Source: Rebecca billardiae RCC1528 (taxonomy: Eukaryota; Haptophyta). From it: 64,000 nt of DNA. The stretch lies in NCBI GenBank assembly GCA_965240325.2, contig OZ251236.1, positions 930,001 through 994,000 of the forward strand. Reading direction: 5' to 3'. Positions 1 through 8,260 of the stretch are shown here, in pieces. The notes beneath the pieces are model-generated. The model worked only from the letters and a program-made list of their open reading frames with translations. It did not search any database and was not told where the DNA came from. Numbering within the stretch: position 1 is the stretch's first letter; every line of letters starts with the position of its first letter. Both the position numbers and the translations under genes were made by a program.

Positions 1-164
1 ACAGCTGCGACCAGGCGGGAGACGAGGGCGTCGGCGCCGGGTGGGGTGGGCGGAGTGGCGAGGGCCTGGCCGGTGCGCTCCTCCAGCGGGCGCGACGGCA
101 GGCCCGCGCCGCCGTGCCCGCGCGCCAGCAGCACGCGGAGGGTGTCGTCGCCCAACCCACTCAT
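1..164 (-). CDS. 5' end of an unrecognised gene running off the window
   Basis: A minus-strand frame opens with ATG at 164-162 and stays open to base 1 (about 54 codons). It begins MSGLGDDTLRVLLARGHGG and continues with a Pro/Thr-rich stretch. No family is recognised. It lies divergent to the EF-hand gene. In such GC-rich DNA an open frame of this length can occur by chance, so only the ATG and its divergent position support it. Confidence 0.3.
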   Translation of the reverse strand, partial: MSGLGDDTLRVLLARGHGGAGLPSRPLEERTGQALATPPTPPGADALVSRLVAA

Positions 165-512
165 CGTTGGCCGCGGCGACTGATCGTTGGCGGAGCCAGT
201 AGCAAGTCCGGGGGCGTCCCTCCCGACTCCCGCCCCGGCCGAGCGTGCGTCCACTCGGGAAGAGCCGGACATGCACCGTTACAACCTGGTTGATAGTCGC
301 GAATATGGGTATGGGTTCATATGTACCGAGCCACCCATGCGAGGCTAATACGCACATACCCGCATTTCTATTGGGGCTTATTGTAGTCGTTCCTCTCGTG
401 AGTCGTGGCTGCGCAGTGCGGGGGAGGGCTGGCGAAAGCAAGAGGGAGGACGCCTTTGCCGAGGCGGGCGGCGAGACTTGGTGGTCAGCGGGCCCGCCCT
501 GCGTGGGCCACG
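165..512. other. Intergenic, shared upstream region
   Basis: About 350 bp between the putative minus-strand gene edge and the EF-hand gene ATG. The middle (about 270-390) is clearly less GC-rich than its surroundings. No gene or defined promoter motif was seen. Confidence 0.4.
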
Positions 513-2204
513 ATGGCTGAGCCACTTGCCTCTCCGCAGGAGGGCCGACGCTCTTCGCACGCCTCCCGATCACCTCGCCCGCCGTCGCGAACCGTGGGCG
601 ACAAGCGGCTGACATCAGACACGACTTCGCAGGCTGGCAGCCGCCGCTCGAGCAACGCGAGCACGATGGCTGTAGCCGCGGCGCAAGCCGCGGCGAGGCA
701 TCTGCCTCGACAACTGTCGAGGTCGATGAAGCACCTCGTCTCCCGGCAGAGGAGACTACGGCCGCAGCCGCCCTCGAGCTGGCCGACCGCACATGACTGG
801 CTCTTTCAGGGCGACATCCACACGCGCGACGAGAATGACGCCGACGCCACGCCGCCAGGCCTCATCTCGTCCGACCAGATGGCGGATATTGCGGGCATCT
901 GGAAGAAGCTCGGTGCGCGCGCGCGCGTGCTGCCTGCCGTCCGGGCCCGTCAACCCCCACCAGGCGGCTGCGCGCACCCCGTGGCAGCCCGCGCGCTCGC
1001 GCGCCGCGCGCCCTGTGCGGTCCGCCCCTCACCCGCCCCGCTGCTGCCCCGTGCACACCGCCGGGCCGCGGCACGCGCAGACGCCGACGGCAGCGGCTCG
1101 CTCTCGCTCGAGGAGCTCGACAAGGCGCTCAAGCTGCTGGGCTACGAGAACGACGAGGACACGGCCGAGCTCGTCCGGCTGATTGACAAGGACGGCTCGG
1201 GCGTGATTGAATGGGAGGAGTTCCGCACGCTGATGGTGACGAAGGTGGTGGAGGAGTCGAACGAGGTGGAGGTGCGCGCGCGCGCGCGCGGGCTCGCGCC
1301 GCGGGAGCCGCCGCCCGCCGGGCCGACGCGCCTGTCGCCGCACCTCTCGCGCGCGGCACACGCGCACTGCGCGCGCGAAACGCGCATACGCGCGCATGTT
1401 TGCGCGTGCGCGACCGGCGCACGCACGCCCTTACTGTACAGCACGCACCGCTGCTGCGCGCGGGTGTGCCTGGCCCGGCGCCAGATGGACCTGACGTTCG
1501 AGATGCTCGACCTCAATGGCGACGGCGACATCAGCGGCGACGAGCTCAAGGCGCTGCTGATGCACCGCGGCCAGGCGCTCTCGGCCGCGGAGGCGGACGA
1601 CCTGGTGTCGCTGCTCTCAGGGGGGTCGGGCGTGGTGAGCTATGAGACGTTCAGAGAAGGGATGAGCGCGCTGTTCCGGGCGACGCCGTCGACCTCGCTG
1701 GAGAACAGGCACGCCGACACGCCGCAGCGCAAGGCGCGCTTCTCGCGGCCGACGAACGCGAACGGGGCCAGCTACAACTCGCTCCCAGGCGGCGGCGGGC
1801 CGCAGCAGCCGCCGTCGCCAATCTCGGAGAGCAACTCGCTGCCGCCGCCATCGCCCGCGCACGCCGCCGCCGTGAGCGGCAGCATGTGCCACTCGGCAGC
1901 CGCGTCGGAAAACACCGCGTCGTTCTCCGAGGGCGCGGTCGTTGTGGACCGGCAGCGCTCGCGCTCCCTGGAGGAGCGCCAACCCGAGCTCCCGGGCGCG
2001 TGTGGACCGCCGCCCGCGTTCGGGGGCGTTTTTGGCGGCATCCACCTGCCCGGTGCCGCCAGGCGTGCGAGCAGCCACGCGGAGCAGACGACGGAATCGC
2101 CCGTCAAGTCGATCAGCCCGAGCGAGGGGGGCAGCACCAGCAACACGCCACCCAGGAGAGAGAGCAGGTTGCGACCAAGCGACGCGGACGACGACGTGCC
2201 CTAG
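513..2204 (+). CDS. EF-hand calcium-binding protein, three exons
   Basis: Exons 513-912, 1081-1271 and 1485-2204; spliced product about 436 aa. Both introns start GTGCGCGCG and end CAG (168 and 213 bp), and both are stop-free multiples of three, so an unspliced frame also stays open. Splicing gives a clean first EF-hand (IWKKLDADGSGSLSLEEL, near residues 129-146). A second follows (IDKDGSGVIEWEEF, near 168-181) and a third, which starts soon after the second junction (LDLNGDGDISGDEL, near 205-218). The fourth is degenerate (SGGSGVVSYETF) and lacks the loop acidic residues. The N-terminus is Ser/Arg-rich and basic; the C-terminal third is Ser/Pro-rich and low-complexity. The architecture is calmodulin/centrin-like with long tails. 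The start is the first in-frame ATG; frames extending upstream use GTG. Likely a Ca2+ sensor; target unknown. Confidence 0.85.
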   Translation: MAEPLASPQEGRRSSHASRSPRPPSRTVGDKRLTSDTTSQAGSRRSSNASTMAVAAAQAAARHLPRQLSRSMKHLVSRQRRLRPQPPSSWPTAHDWLFQGDIHTRDENDADATPPGLISSDQMADIAGIWKKLGARARVLPAVRARQPPPGGCAHPVAARALARRAPCAVRPSPAPLLPRAHRRAAARADADGSGSLSLEELDKALKLLGYENDEDTAELVRLIDKDGSGVIEWEEFRTLMVTKVVEESNEVEVRARARGLAPREPPPAGPTRLSPHLSRAAHAHCARETRIRAHVCACATGARTPLLYSTHRCCARVCLARRQMDLTFEMLDLNGDGDISGDELKALLMHRGQALSAAEADDLVSLLSGGSGVVSYETFREGMSALFRATPSTSLENRHADTPQRKARFSRPTNANGASYNSLPGGGGPQQPPSPISESNSLPPPSPAHAAAVSGSMCHSAAASENTASFSEGAVVVDRQRSRSLEERQPELPGACGPPPAFGGVFGGIHLPGAARRASSHAEQTTESPVKSISPSEGGSTSNTPPRRESRLRPSDADDDVP

Positions 2205-3161
2205 CCCCACCCGCCACAGTGAGCCATCCGTACTCATGTGCCCGGGCTCGTGTCAACCCGCAGGCCACGCCACGCGCCGACTGCGCGCTGACATGCCGAG
2301 ACTCGCGTCCTGATGCCGTGATATGCGACTTGCTTGCGCCGGTCGCGGGCTGGCTCCATATCTATATGTACTACCGTAGCAGCTACGACTTGTACTGAAT
2401 AACCGCGTTGTTATCGCCATGAACGGGGCGGACGGCCAATGGTACGGCCCGCCACGGTCGGGCGGCCACGGGCACGGCTAGAGGGCACGGCCACGGCCGG
2501 CGGGGCATAGCCACGGGCACAGGCCGCACGTGGGTCTGCCGCAACTGCAAGCCGCGCCGAATAACGGTATGACCCGGTACAGTAACAGGTAGTAGCGCAG
2601 TAGTCTCAGCAGTTATCTCATCAGCGCGGGCGACACCTGTCAGCTGTCGTACAGGCCTGAACGCCCTGAACTCTGAGTCTGAGACTGAACTTGAAATTCT
2701 CAGTTGAAGGCTGAACGGCTGCGAGCTAGACTGCCGTAGAGTCGGACACTGGCAGCTTGACACTGCTCACTTGTGTCGATCTTCACTGATTAGACATTAG
2801 TGATTATGATCTTCAGGAATCCGAGACATCAGTCGATATCTTGCATCTCGTCATTATCATCGTCAGTGAACGTAGTACGTCATACTGTATACACTACACA
2901 GTAGTACTGATGTCGTACAGATGACGATATATGACGAATATATATGATCGATGCTGATGCATGACTGACTGCCGACCGATCGGTAAGAGTCAGTACTATG
3001 CCGATGGCGATGACGACGATGCGCTGACGACTGCTACAGTGGCGGCGGTATGATACGCTCCGACGACGATCCCCTACGATTTACTCATATTACAGTTTAC
3101 GACGCGCGGCGTGAGACGCGTTACGAGGGAGACTGGGACTCAGGGAGTGCTGACTGACTCG
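2205..3161. other. Intergenic, no gene seen
   Basis: About 950 bp between the EF-hand gene and the tail of the dioxygenase gene. Base content falls from GC-rich to mixed, with repeated CAGT/CTGA/GACGA-type short words from about 2600 to 3060. No coding, RNA or clear mobile-element signal was seen. Confidence 0.5.
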
Positions 3162-4115
3162 TCACTCCACCTTGACCGGGGGATGGCGGCTGCCGAGACT
3201 GGCAAGGGTCCGCCCGCCGATGCCCGCCTTCTTGATGGCAGGGTCGAGGCTGTTGGCGTCGAGCGTTGCGCCACCGGGCATGTACCGGATCGAGTAGCGC
3301 ATCAGCGGCCTGCCGTCGTACTCGCGTCGACCTCGGTTTGTGAGCGGCGCCGCGCGGTGGAAGCAGTAGCGCGTGTGGATGAGCGCATCGCCCGGGGCGA
3401 GCTCAAACTCGCGTCGCCGCAGCTCGCACAGCGCGTGGATCCAGGGCGCGTTTCGGGCGAGATCACACGTCGAGACCGGCATGCGTCCGCGCGGCCGGTT
3501 GATCGCGCGGATCGCCCTCTCTCGCCACCACGCGCGGTGTGAGCCGGCCGCGAGCGCGAGGCCGCCGCCGTTGCCGCTCTTGTACGGCGAGAGCGCGACC
3601 CACGCGTTCACCCCGGGTCCGGGCGCGTCGGGCGGGCAGGGCCAGAAGAACGAGTCGTCGCGGTGCCAGCCGCAGCCGCGCTTGCCCGGCTCGTACGCGA
3701 GGAAGGCGTCCTTGAGCACGCGCACGTCGCGGTCAGCCGCGGGCGTCGGGCGCGCGCCGCCGCCCACGTCGACGCTCATGAGCTGCGCGACGATCTTGGG
3801 CAGCCGCGACGAGAGCGCGACTTGTCGCAGAGCCGGCGAAATGTCGAGCTGGTGGAACGCGAGCGATGAGTACGAGGTCCCCCCAACGCCCGTGGGTGCC
3901 GCCACGAGCTTGCGGCCCTCCGCCTGCGCAGCCTCGAGCGCGGCACCTGTGATCACGCCGCGTACGACGACGTAGCCGTCGCGCGCAAAGTGCTGGAGCT
4001 CGGACGGCGGGAGCGGGCCGTCTGCAGCTCGCGCGCTCGACGACGCGGGCGCCGCCGCAGCCCGCGCGCCGAGCGGCAGAAGCAGCGCAACCAGCATCGA
4101 CACGACGCCGGACAT
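3162..4115 (-). CDS. Phytanoyl-CoA dioxygenase (PhyH) family protein with signal peptide
   Basis: Single-exon, 317 aa, ATG at 4115. A hydrophobic leader (MSGVVSMLVALLLPLGARA) looks like a signal peptide, so the protein probably enters the secretory or plastid-targeting route. The mature part begins with the PhyH-type FARDGYVVVRGVI segment. The Fe(II) ligands are visible as WHRDD (H-x-D) and the distal His in RYCFHRAAP. The 2-oxoglutarate-binding Arg is probably in MRYSIRYMPG. The segment NAWVALSPYKSGNGGGLALAAGSH matches the family core 'vwiaL....enG.l...pgSH' (shown here as a pattern). Full length for the family. Substrate unknown: PhyH enzymes hydroxylate fatty acyl-CoAs, halogenated or natural products. 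The gene shares a 136 bp divergent upstream region with the sulfotransferase gene. Confidence 0.88.
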   Translation of the reverse strand: MSGVVSMLVALLLPLGARAAAAPASSSARAADGPLPPSELQHFARDGYVVVRGVITGAALEAAQAEGRKLVAAPTGVGGTSYSSLAFHQLDISPALRQVALSSRLPKIVAQLMSVDVGGGARPTPAADRDVRVLKDAFLAYEPGKRGCGWHRDDSFFWPCPPDAPGPGVNAWVALSPYKSGNGGGLALAAGSHRAWWRERAIRAINRPRGRMPVSTCDLARNAPWIHALCELRRREFELAPGDALIHTRYCFHRAAPLTNRGRREYDGRPLMRYSIRYMPGGATLDANSLDPAIKKAGIGGRTLASLGSRHPPVKVE

Positions 4116-4251
4116 CGCGCGCGTCGGGCTGGATGCGCAGCACTTTTCGACGGAACCGGGCCGCTCCAGCCAAGGGGGTTCAACTCCAGCTAGCCTCCGC
4201 GTCCTGGGTCCGGCGCCGGAGTTTCAAGTTGACCACCGGACGTACGGCTGG
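4116..4251. promoter_or_regulatory. Short divergent promoter region
   Basis: Only 136 bp separate the two ATGs of the PhyH gene (minus) and the sulfotransferase gene (plus), so both 5' UTRs and promoters must fit here or overlap. No TATA-like element was seen. Inferred from position only. Confidence 0.45.
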
Positions 4252-6129
4252 ATGCGCGCGCGCGCAATGATGCAGGGCGGGGCTGCCCCCATGCGGCGAC
4301 CAAGACCGCGCTTCCTGCTCTTGCTCGCCTCGTGCGTGGCGGTGGCGCCCGAGGCGGCTCGACCCGTCGGGCCGCGCGCTGCGCCCGGCCGCGAGTGCTA
4401 CCGCACGCCCAGCGCTCCGAAGTGCGTCATCGTCTCCGACCGCCACATCCCGAAGACGGGCGGCGTCACGGTGCGGCTCGTGATGCGGCACATGGAGCAA
4501 CGCGGCGTGTGCGCGATGTGGCCGGGGTTCTGGCAGACGCCGCGGCTGTGGACGCGAGCCATCGGTCGGATTCGCCGCTCCGAGCCCGAGCTGCGGCGTG
4601 GCGCGGCCATGCGCCTGTGCGTCGAGGCGCACGCCACGGCCAACTACACGGGAACCTCTGCCGCGACCAAGATGAAGAAGCCGGCCGCAAAGGAGAGCGG
4701 GCCGCAGCCGCGGCGGTACACGGCGATGCACGAGAGCCTCGTCAGCCTGCGCGGCTGGGGCCAGCGCACGGGGCTCTGCCGCGTCGTCCTCGCCATCCGC
4801 ACGCGCGAGCCGCTCGCATACTATCGCTCGTATTTCATGTGGCGCGTGCTCGGCCCGCACTCGAGGAGCATGCAGGAGTGGGCGCGGACGGTGCCCGACC
4901 TGCAGGCGCACGCGGTGTACCACAACGTCGACGGCAACTCGGCCGCGCGGATCAAGCGCGCCGGCGCGATCGACGCCGCCGCCCTCTCGCGCATCCTCCG
5001 CTTCATCGACTCGTTCGACCTCGCGTGGCCGGTCGAGCGCTTTGACGACGGGCTGAGGCTGCTCGGCGTGATCAGCGGCCTGGACTTCGGCGCGTACAGC
5101 GGCACGCGGTACAGCCCGATGGTGCGGAACGCGCAGGTGCTGCTCAACTGCACCGACGCGAAGCTCGCCGGCGCGACGAAGAAGGGCACCGCCTGCACCA
5201 AGGCCGCGCGCGAGACGTTCACCCCGTGTGTCGGCGCGCACGCGGCGCCGTGTGCCGAGCTGATCGCGCGCGTTGCGCCCGCGGACACGCAGATGCATGC
5301 GTACGTTGTGCACACCTTCGAGGCGAAGTGGCGGGCGCTTTGGCCAGGCGCGCGCGACGGCGGCAGCGCCGCGCGAGCTGCCCGGCCCGCGAGCGCGCAC
5401 GACTCGGCGCACGGTGCTGCCGAGGCGGCGCTCAACGCCAGCACAGCCACCGCCGCCGCTGCCACCGCGGCCGCGGCCGCGGAGGGTGTGGCAAGCGGCC
5501 CCGCCAACGCGAGCGATGTGTGCACATCACCGCGCGGGCGTTCGGCCGCTCGCCGAGTGCACATGAGCGCGCTCGTGTGCGATAGGCAGCCGGTGTACCT
5601 GCGCAACGACTCGGAGGCGGACAGCGGCGTCCCGCCCGCGGCCGAGTGCATGGCGCTGCTCGACTCAACGACCAACCCGTGCATGCCCGCGCCGCCGCTT
5701 GTCAGCGCCGTGTTCCCAGTGGGCAACAGCAAGCTGCATGCGTGCCCGCCGCACTGCATGGCGCTGGTGCCGAGCGCTGACCAGGGGCACAAGATCCGCG
5801 CGAGCGAAGCCACTGGGAAGCTGCGCTTCGGCGGCCGCGTGCTCGCCGAGGATGCGGGCGGCGGCGTCGCGGTCTCGGCGGCGCAGCCAGCGGGCCATGC
5901 TGGTGGCAGCGGCGCACTCGCAGCGGGCGCCGGCGGTCCCGTGCAGCCCGCAGCCGCGCCGGCGCAGGTCAAGGGCACAGAGGCAGCGGGCTGGGCCTCG
6001 GGCATGGCGCTTGACGAGCTTCAGCGTCTTGCCCACGACTGCGCGTGGGATCGGAAGCACCTCCTGCAGAAGTGGAAGAGGGAGAAGCGGCGCGTGCACA
6101 TCAGCGCGGACAGCCGTCGCCTCCGCTGA
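4252..6129 (+). CDS. Sulfotransferase-like type II membrane protein
   Basis: Single exon, 625 aa, first ATG at 4252 (other Met codons follow at residues 6, 7 and 14). A hydrophobic stretch (about residues 20-33) after a basic N-terminus suggests a signal anchor for the Golgi. HIPKTGGVTVRLV (about residues 65-77) matches the 5'-phosphosulfate-binding loop of PAPS-dependent sulfotransferases. AIRTREPLAYYRSYF (about 181-195) matches the 3'-phosphate-binding Arg/Ser region of carbohydrate O-sulfotransferases. The Cys-rich C-terminal half (about residues 370-625), with Ala-rich linkers, has no recognised domain and is longer than in usual family members. Likely transfers sulfate to a cell-surface or secreted glycan; the acceptor is unknown. 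It faces away from the PhyH gene and converges on the JmjC gene. Confidence 0.75.
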   Translation: MRARAMMQGGAAPMRRPRPRFLLLLASCVAVAPEAARPVGPRAAPGRECYRTPSAPKCVIVSDRHIPKTGGVTVRLVMRHMEQRGVCAMWPGFWQTPRLWTRAIGRIRRSEPELRRGAAMRLCVEAHATANYTGTSAATKMKKPAAKESGPQPRRYTAMHESLVSLRGWGQRTGLCRVVLAIRTREPLAYYRSYFMWRVLGPHSRSMQEWARTVPDLQAHAVYHNVDGNSAARIKRAGAIDAAALSRILRFIDSFDLAWPVERFDDGLRLLGVISGLDFGAYSGTRYSPMVRNAQVLLNCTDAKLAGATKKGTACTKAARETFTPCVGAHAAPCAELIARVAPADTQMHAYVVHTFEAKWRALWPGARDGGSAARAARPASAHDSAHGAAEAALNASTATAAAATAAAAAEGVASGPANASDVCTSPRGRSAARRVHMSALVCDRQPVYLRNDSEADSGVPPAAECMALLDSTTNPCMPAPPLVSAVFPVGNSKLHACPPHCMALVPSADQGHKIRASEATGKLRFGGRVLAEDAGGGVAVSAAQPAGHAGGSGALAAGAGGPVQPAAAPAQVKGTEAAGWASGMALDELQRLAHDCAWDRKHLLQKWKREKRRVHISADSRRLR

Positions 6130-6364
6130 CCTTCAGTTATAGTATAGCTGCTGCTACTGCTGCTACTGCTACTAGCAGTAGCATCAGTATACTCAGCGCA
6201 TCAGTAGCAGCGCAGCAGCAGTCGTCAGTTTATTCGTCCGGATTCTGGACGGACCATAGTCGTCCGTCCATACTCTCAGTCTCACTACTACTCTGTCTCT
6301 GAGTCTGACATCTGAATAGTAAATAATTTTATAGCGCTATATAGTACTACGACGACGTAGTCAC
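6130..6364. other. Convergent intergenic region
   Basis: 235 bp between converging stop codons. It is rich in GCTACT/CAGTAG repeats (about 6140-6230), a short trinucleotide-like tract. Both 3' UTRs and polyadenylation signals must lie here; none could be named. Confidence 0.4.
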
Positions 6365-7981
6365 TCAGTCCGCGACTCTATCTAGCCGTAGCGCCGCAGG
6401 CGCAGCAGCAGCGTCGTCAGAGCAGTGCTGCTGAGTTGACGCGGCAGCACGGCGCACACTCCGCAGCCCCGCGCCGCATGGCTCGTGCCCCAGGATGCGC
6501 CAGCAGAGCAGCTCGGCCAAGTGGCACAGCACAAGCTCGCACACGCTCACGCCGTAGCGCAGCTGCTCGGCGCACGCGGTGGGAGCAGGGCAGTCTGCGT
6601 CTGCGCCGCCACGTGGAGCTGCCGCGAGATGGGCGGCAGCCGGAGAATCCCGCCCTTCGGGCGGCGCGAGCACTCCTTGAGCCAGCGCGGAGAAAAGTGC
6701 ACGCACGTCTATCTGCGCAGGCTCGGCACCCCCTGCGCCACACCCGAGCCAGTGGGCCACGTCCGTGCGGGCCTGCTCCAGCGACGGCGGCGGCTCAGCG
6801 CTGGCAGCGGGCCCAGCCGGAGCGCGCTTGCGCCGCCGCCGCCTGCGCTCCAGCTCGAGGTCCTGCGCGCACGCCGCCGAGTCCGCGCCGGCCTGCGAGT
6901 GCGCCGCCCGCTCGCGCAGACTGCGCACCAGCGCCCCATACCGGCTCTCTGCGACCTCAGCAAGCAGCGCGCTCAGCGGCCGCACGCGCGGCGCACCCGT
7001 CTGGTTGCACTCCGCGCCGAGGGCATCGGCCATCGCCGCGTGCGCGAGGCACAGCGCGTGCGCGATCGCGGGCGCCAGCAGCTCGTCGCGCGGCCAGTGC
7101 GGCGCGAGTGGAAGCGGCTGCCAATGGCTGCCAAAGGCGGTGAGCAGCGCGGCCGCTGCCGAGCAGCCGCGCCCAGCTGAGAAGACGTTCACACTGACGG
7201 AGCCAGGCGCCGCGCCGCCGTCCGCCGCGTCGGCGAGGACGGCGACGTGGTGGAAGTAGAACGGCGGGATGTACAGCGCGTCGCCCGGCCGCAGGACCTC
7301 GTCGTACGCCGCGCGCGGCACGTCGGCCGGACTCGCGCGTGCCGGACCGTCCAGCTCGAGGTGCAGCTGGCTCTTCCGCGCGCGCGCGTGCGTGTCCGGG
7401 TAGACGCACAGCGCGGCTGCCGCGCTCGGCGGCCAGAGGGTGACGCGCTTGGTTCCGTGCAGCTGGACAAGCACGTTGTCGAGCACGTCATAGTGCGCGA
7501 GCGTCGTCGAGCCCGCGCCTCCAATCCACAGCGAGGGATCGAGCGCCTGTGCGTCCTCGACCCCCAGGGTTGCAACCTCAGGCCACAAGGCCTGCGAGGC
7601 ATCGGGGCACAGGCCGCGGGCAGGCGCCGTGAGGTAGTGGTAATGCGCCGGCGAGGCACAGCTCTGCGCCGCGATCCCGCTCCACAGCTCCGCTGGCCGC
7701 ATGCGCACCACCTCGAACTCGTGCGCACGCGTCGCAGCGCCCGAGTCGCGCCCTTCCACGAGCATGAACGAGCGCGACGTCGAGCGCTTCACGTCGAGTT
7801 GGTCGTAGAGCGCGTCCATTTCGCGCCCGAGCGAGACTGGAGTGAAGCGCTCACTCGCGGCCCATCGCCGCGCACACGCCAACTCGATACGTGCCGGCCT
7901 CCCACGGCCAGCCACGCGCGCCAGCTCCGCGGCAGCCATCGTCGTTGTCTCCGCTTCTCGGCCGTTGTTCGTCGTCGTCAT
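6365..7981 (-). CDS. JmjC/cupin-8 family 2-oxoglutarate oxygenase
   Basis: Single exon, 538 aa, ATG at 7981 (a second in-frame ATG lies 14 codons on and is an equally plausible start). The core is a cupin-8 / small JmjC domain (FIH1, TYW5 and JMJD5 group). TTLAHYDVLDN (about residue 160) supplies the H-x-D iron ligands, GTKRVTLWPP a conserved strand with a Lys/Arg for 2-oxoglutarate, and ALYIPPFYFHHV (about 238-249) the distal His. The upstream SLWIGGAGS motif is also typical. The C-terminal about 270 residues are Ala/Arg-rich and diverged. Predicted Fe(II)/2OG-dependent hydroxylase; the substrate (protein side chain or tRNA base) cannot be told from sequence. Confidence 0.82.
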   Translation of the reverse strand: MTTTNNGREAETTTMAAAELARVAGRGRPARIELACARRWAASERFTPVSLGREMDALYDQLDVKRSTSRSFMLVEGRDSGAATRAHEFEVVRMRPAELWSGIAAQSCASPAHYHYLTAPARGLCPDASQALWPEVATLGVEDAQALDPSLWIGGAGSTTLAHYDVLDNVLVQLHGTKRVTLWPPSAAAALCVYPDTHARARKSQLHLELDGPARASPADVPRAAYDEVLRPGDALYIPPFYFHHVAVLADAADGGAAPGSVSVNVFSAGRGCSAAAALLTAFGSHWQPLPLAPHWPRDELLAPAIAHALCLAHAAMADALGAECNQTGAPRVRPLSALLAEVAESRYGALVRSLRERAAHSQAGADSAACAQDLELERRRRRRKRAPAGPAASAEPPPSLEQARTDVAHWLGCGAGGAEPAQIDVRALFSALAQGVLAPPEGRDSPAAAHLAAAPRGGADADCPAPTACAEQLRYGVSVCELVLCHLAELLCWRILGHEPCGAGLRSVRRAAASTQQHCSDDAAAAPAALRLDRVAD

Positions 7982-8260
7982 TAGCTACAGATTTTATTAT
8001 ATATTTAATGCATCAGCGTATCATATTTATTCTTATTTGACGAGATGATTACGATTGTAATAAAACAGCAGTTGAGTTAAACGGTGCGCATACAATGATG
8101 AGGTCACTGATAATGATGACGAGAGGACGATGATTCGTAGCCTCATAGTGAACGTACGCCGATCGAGCAGAGGCTTTCCACTGCTTTCGTCGCAGACCGG
8201 AGTCCAAAGTCCGTCCCGCCGGCGTGAAGCCTGTGAGTGTGAGCCGCGGCCGCGACATTC

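Noticed and set aside
4180-5412. 410-codon minus-strand frame under the sulfotransferase gene
   Set aside because: No family features, and the plus strand carries both PAPS-binding motifs.
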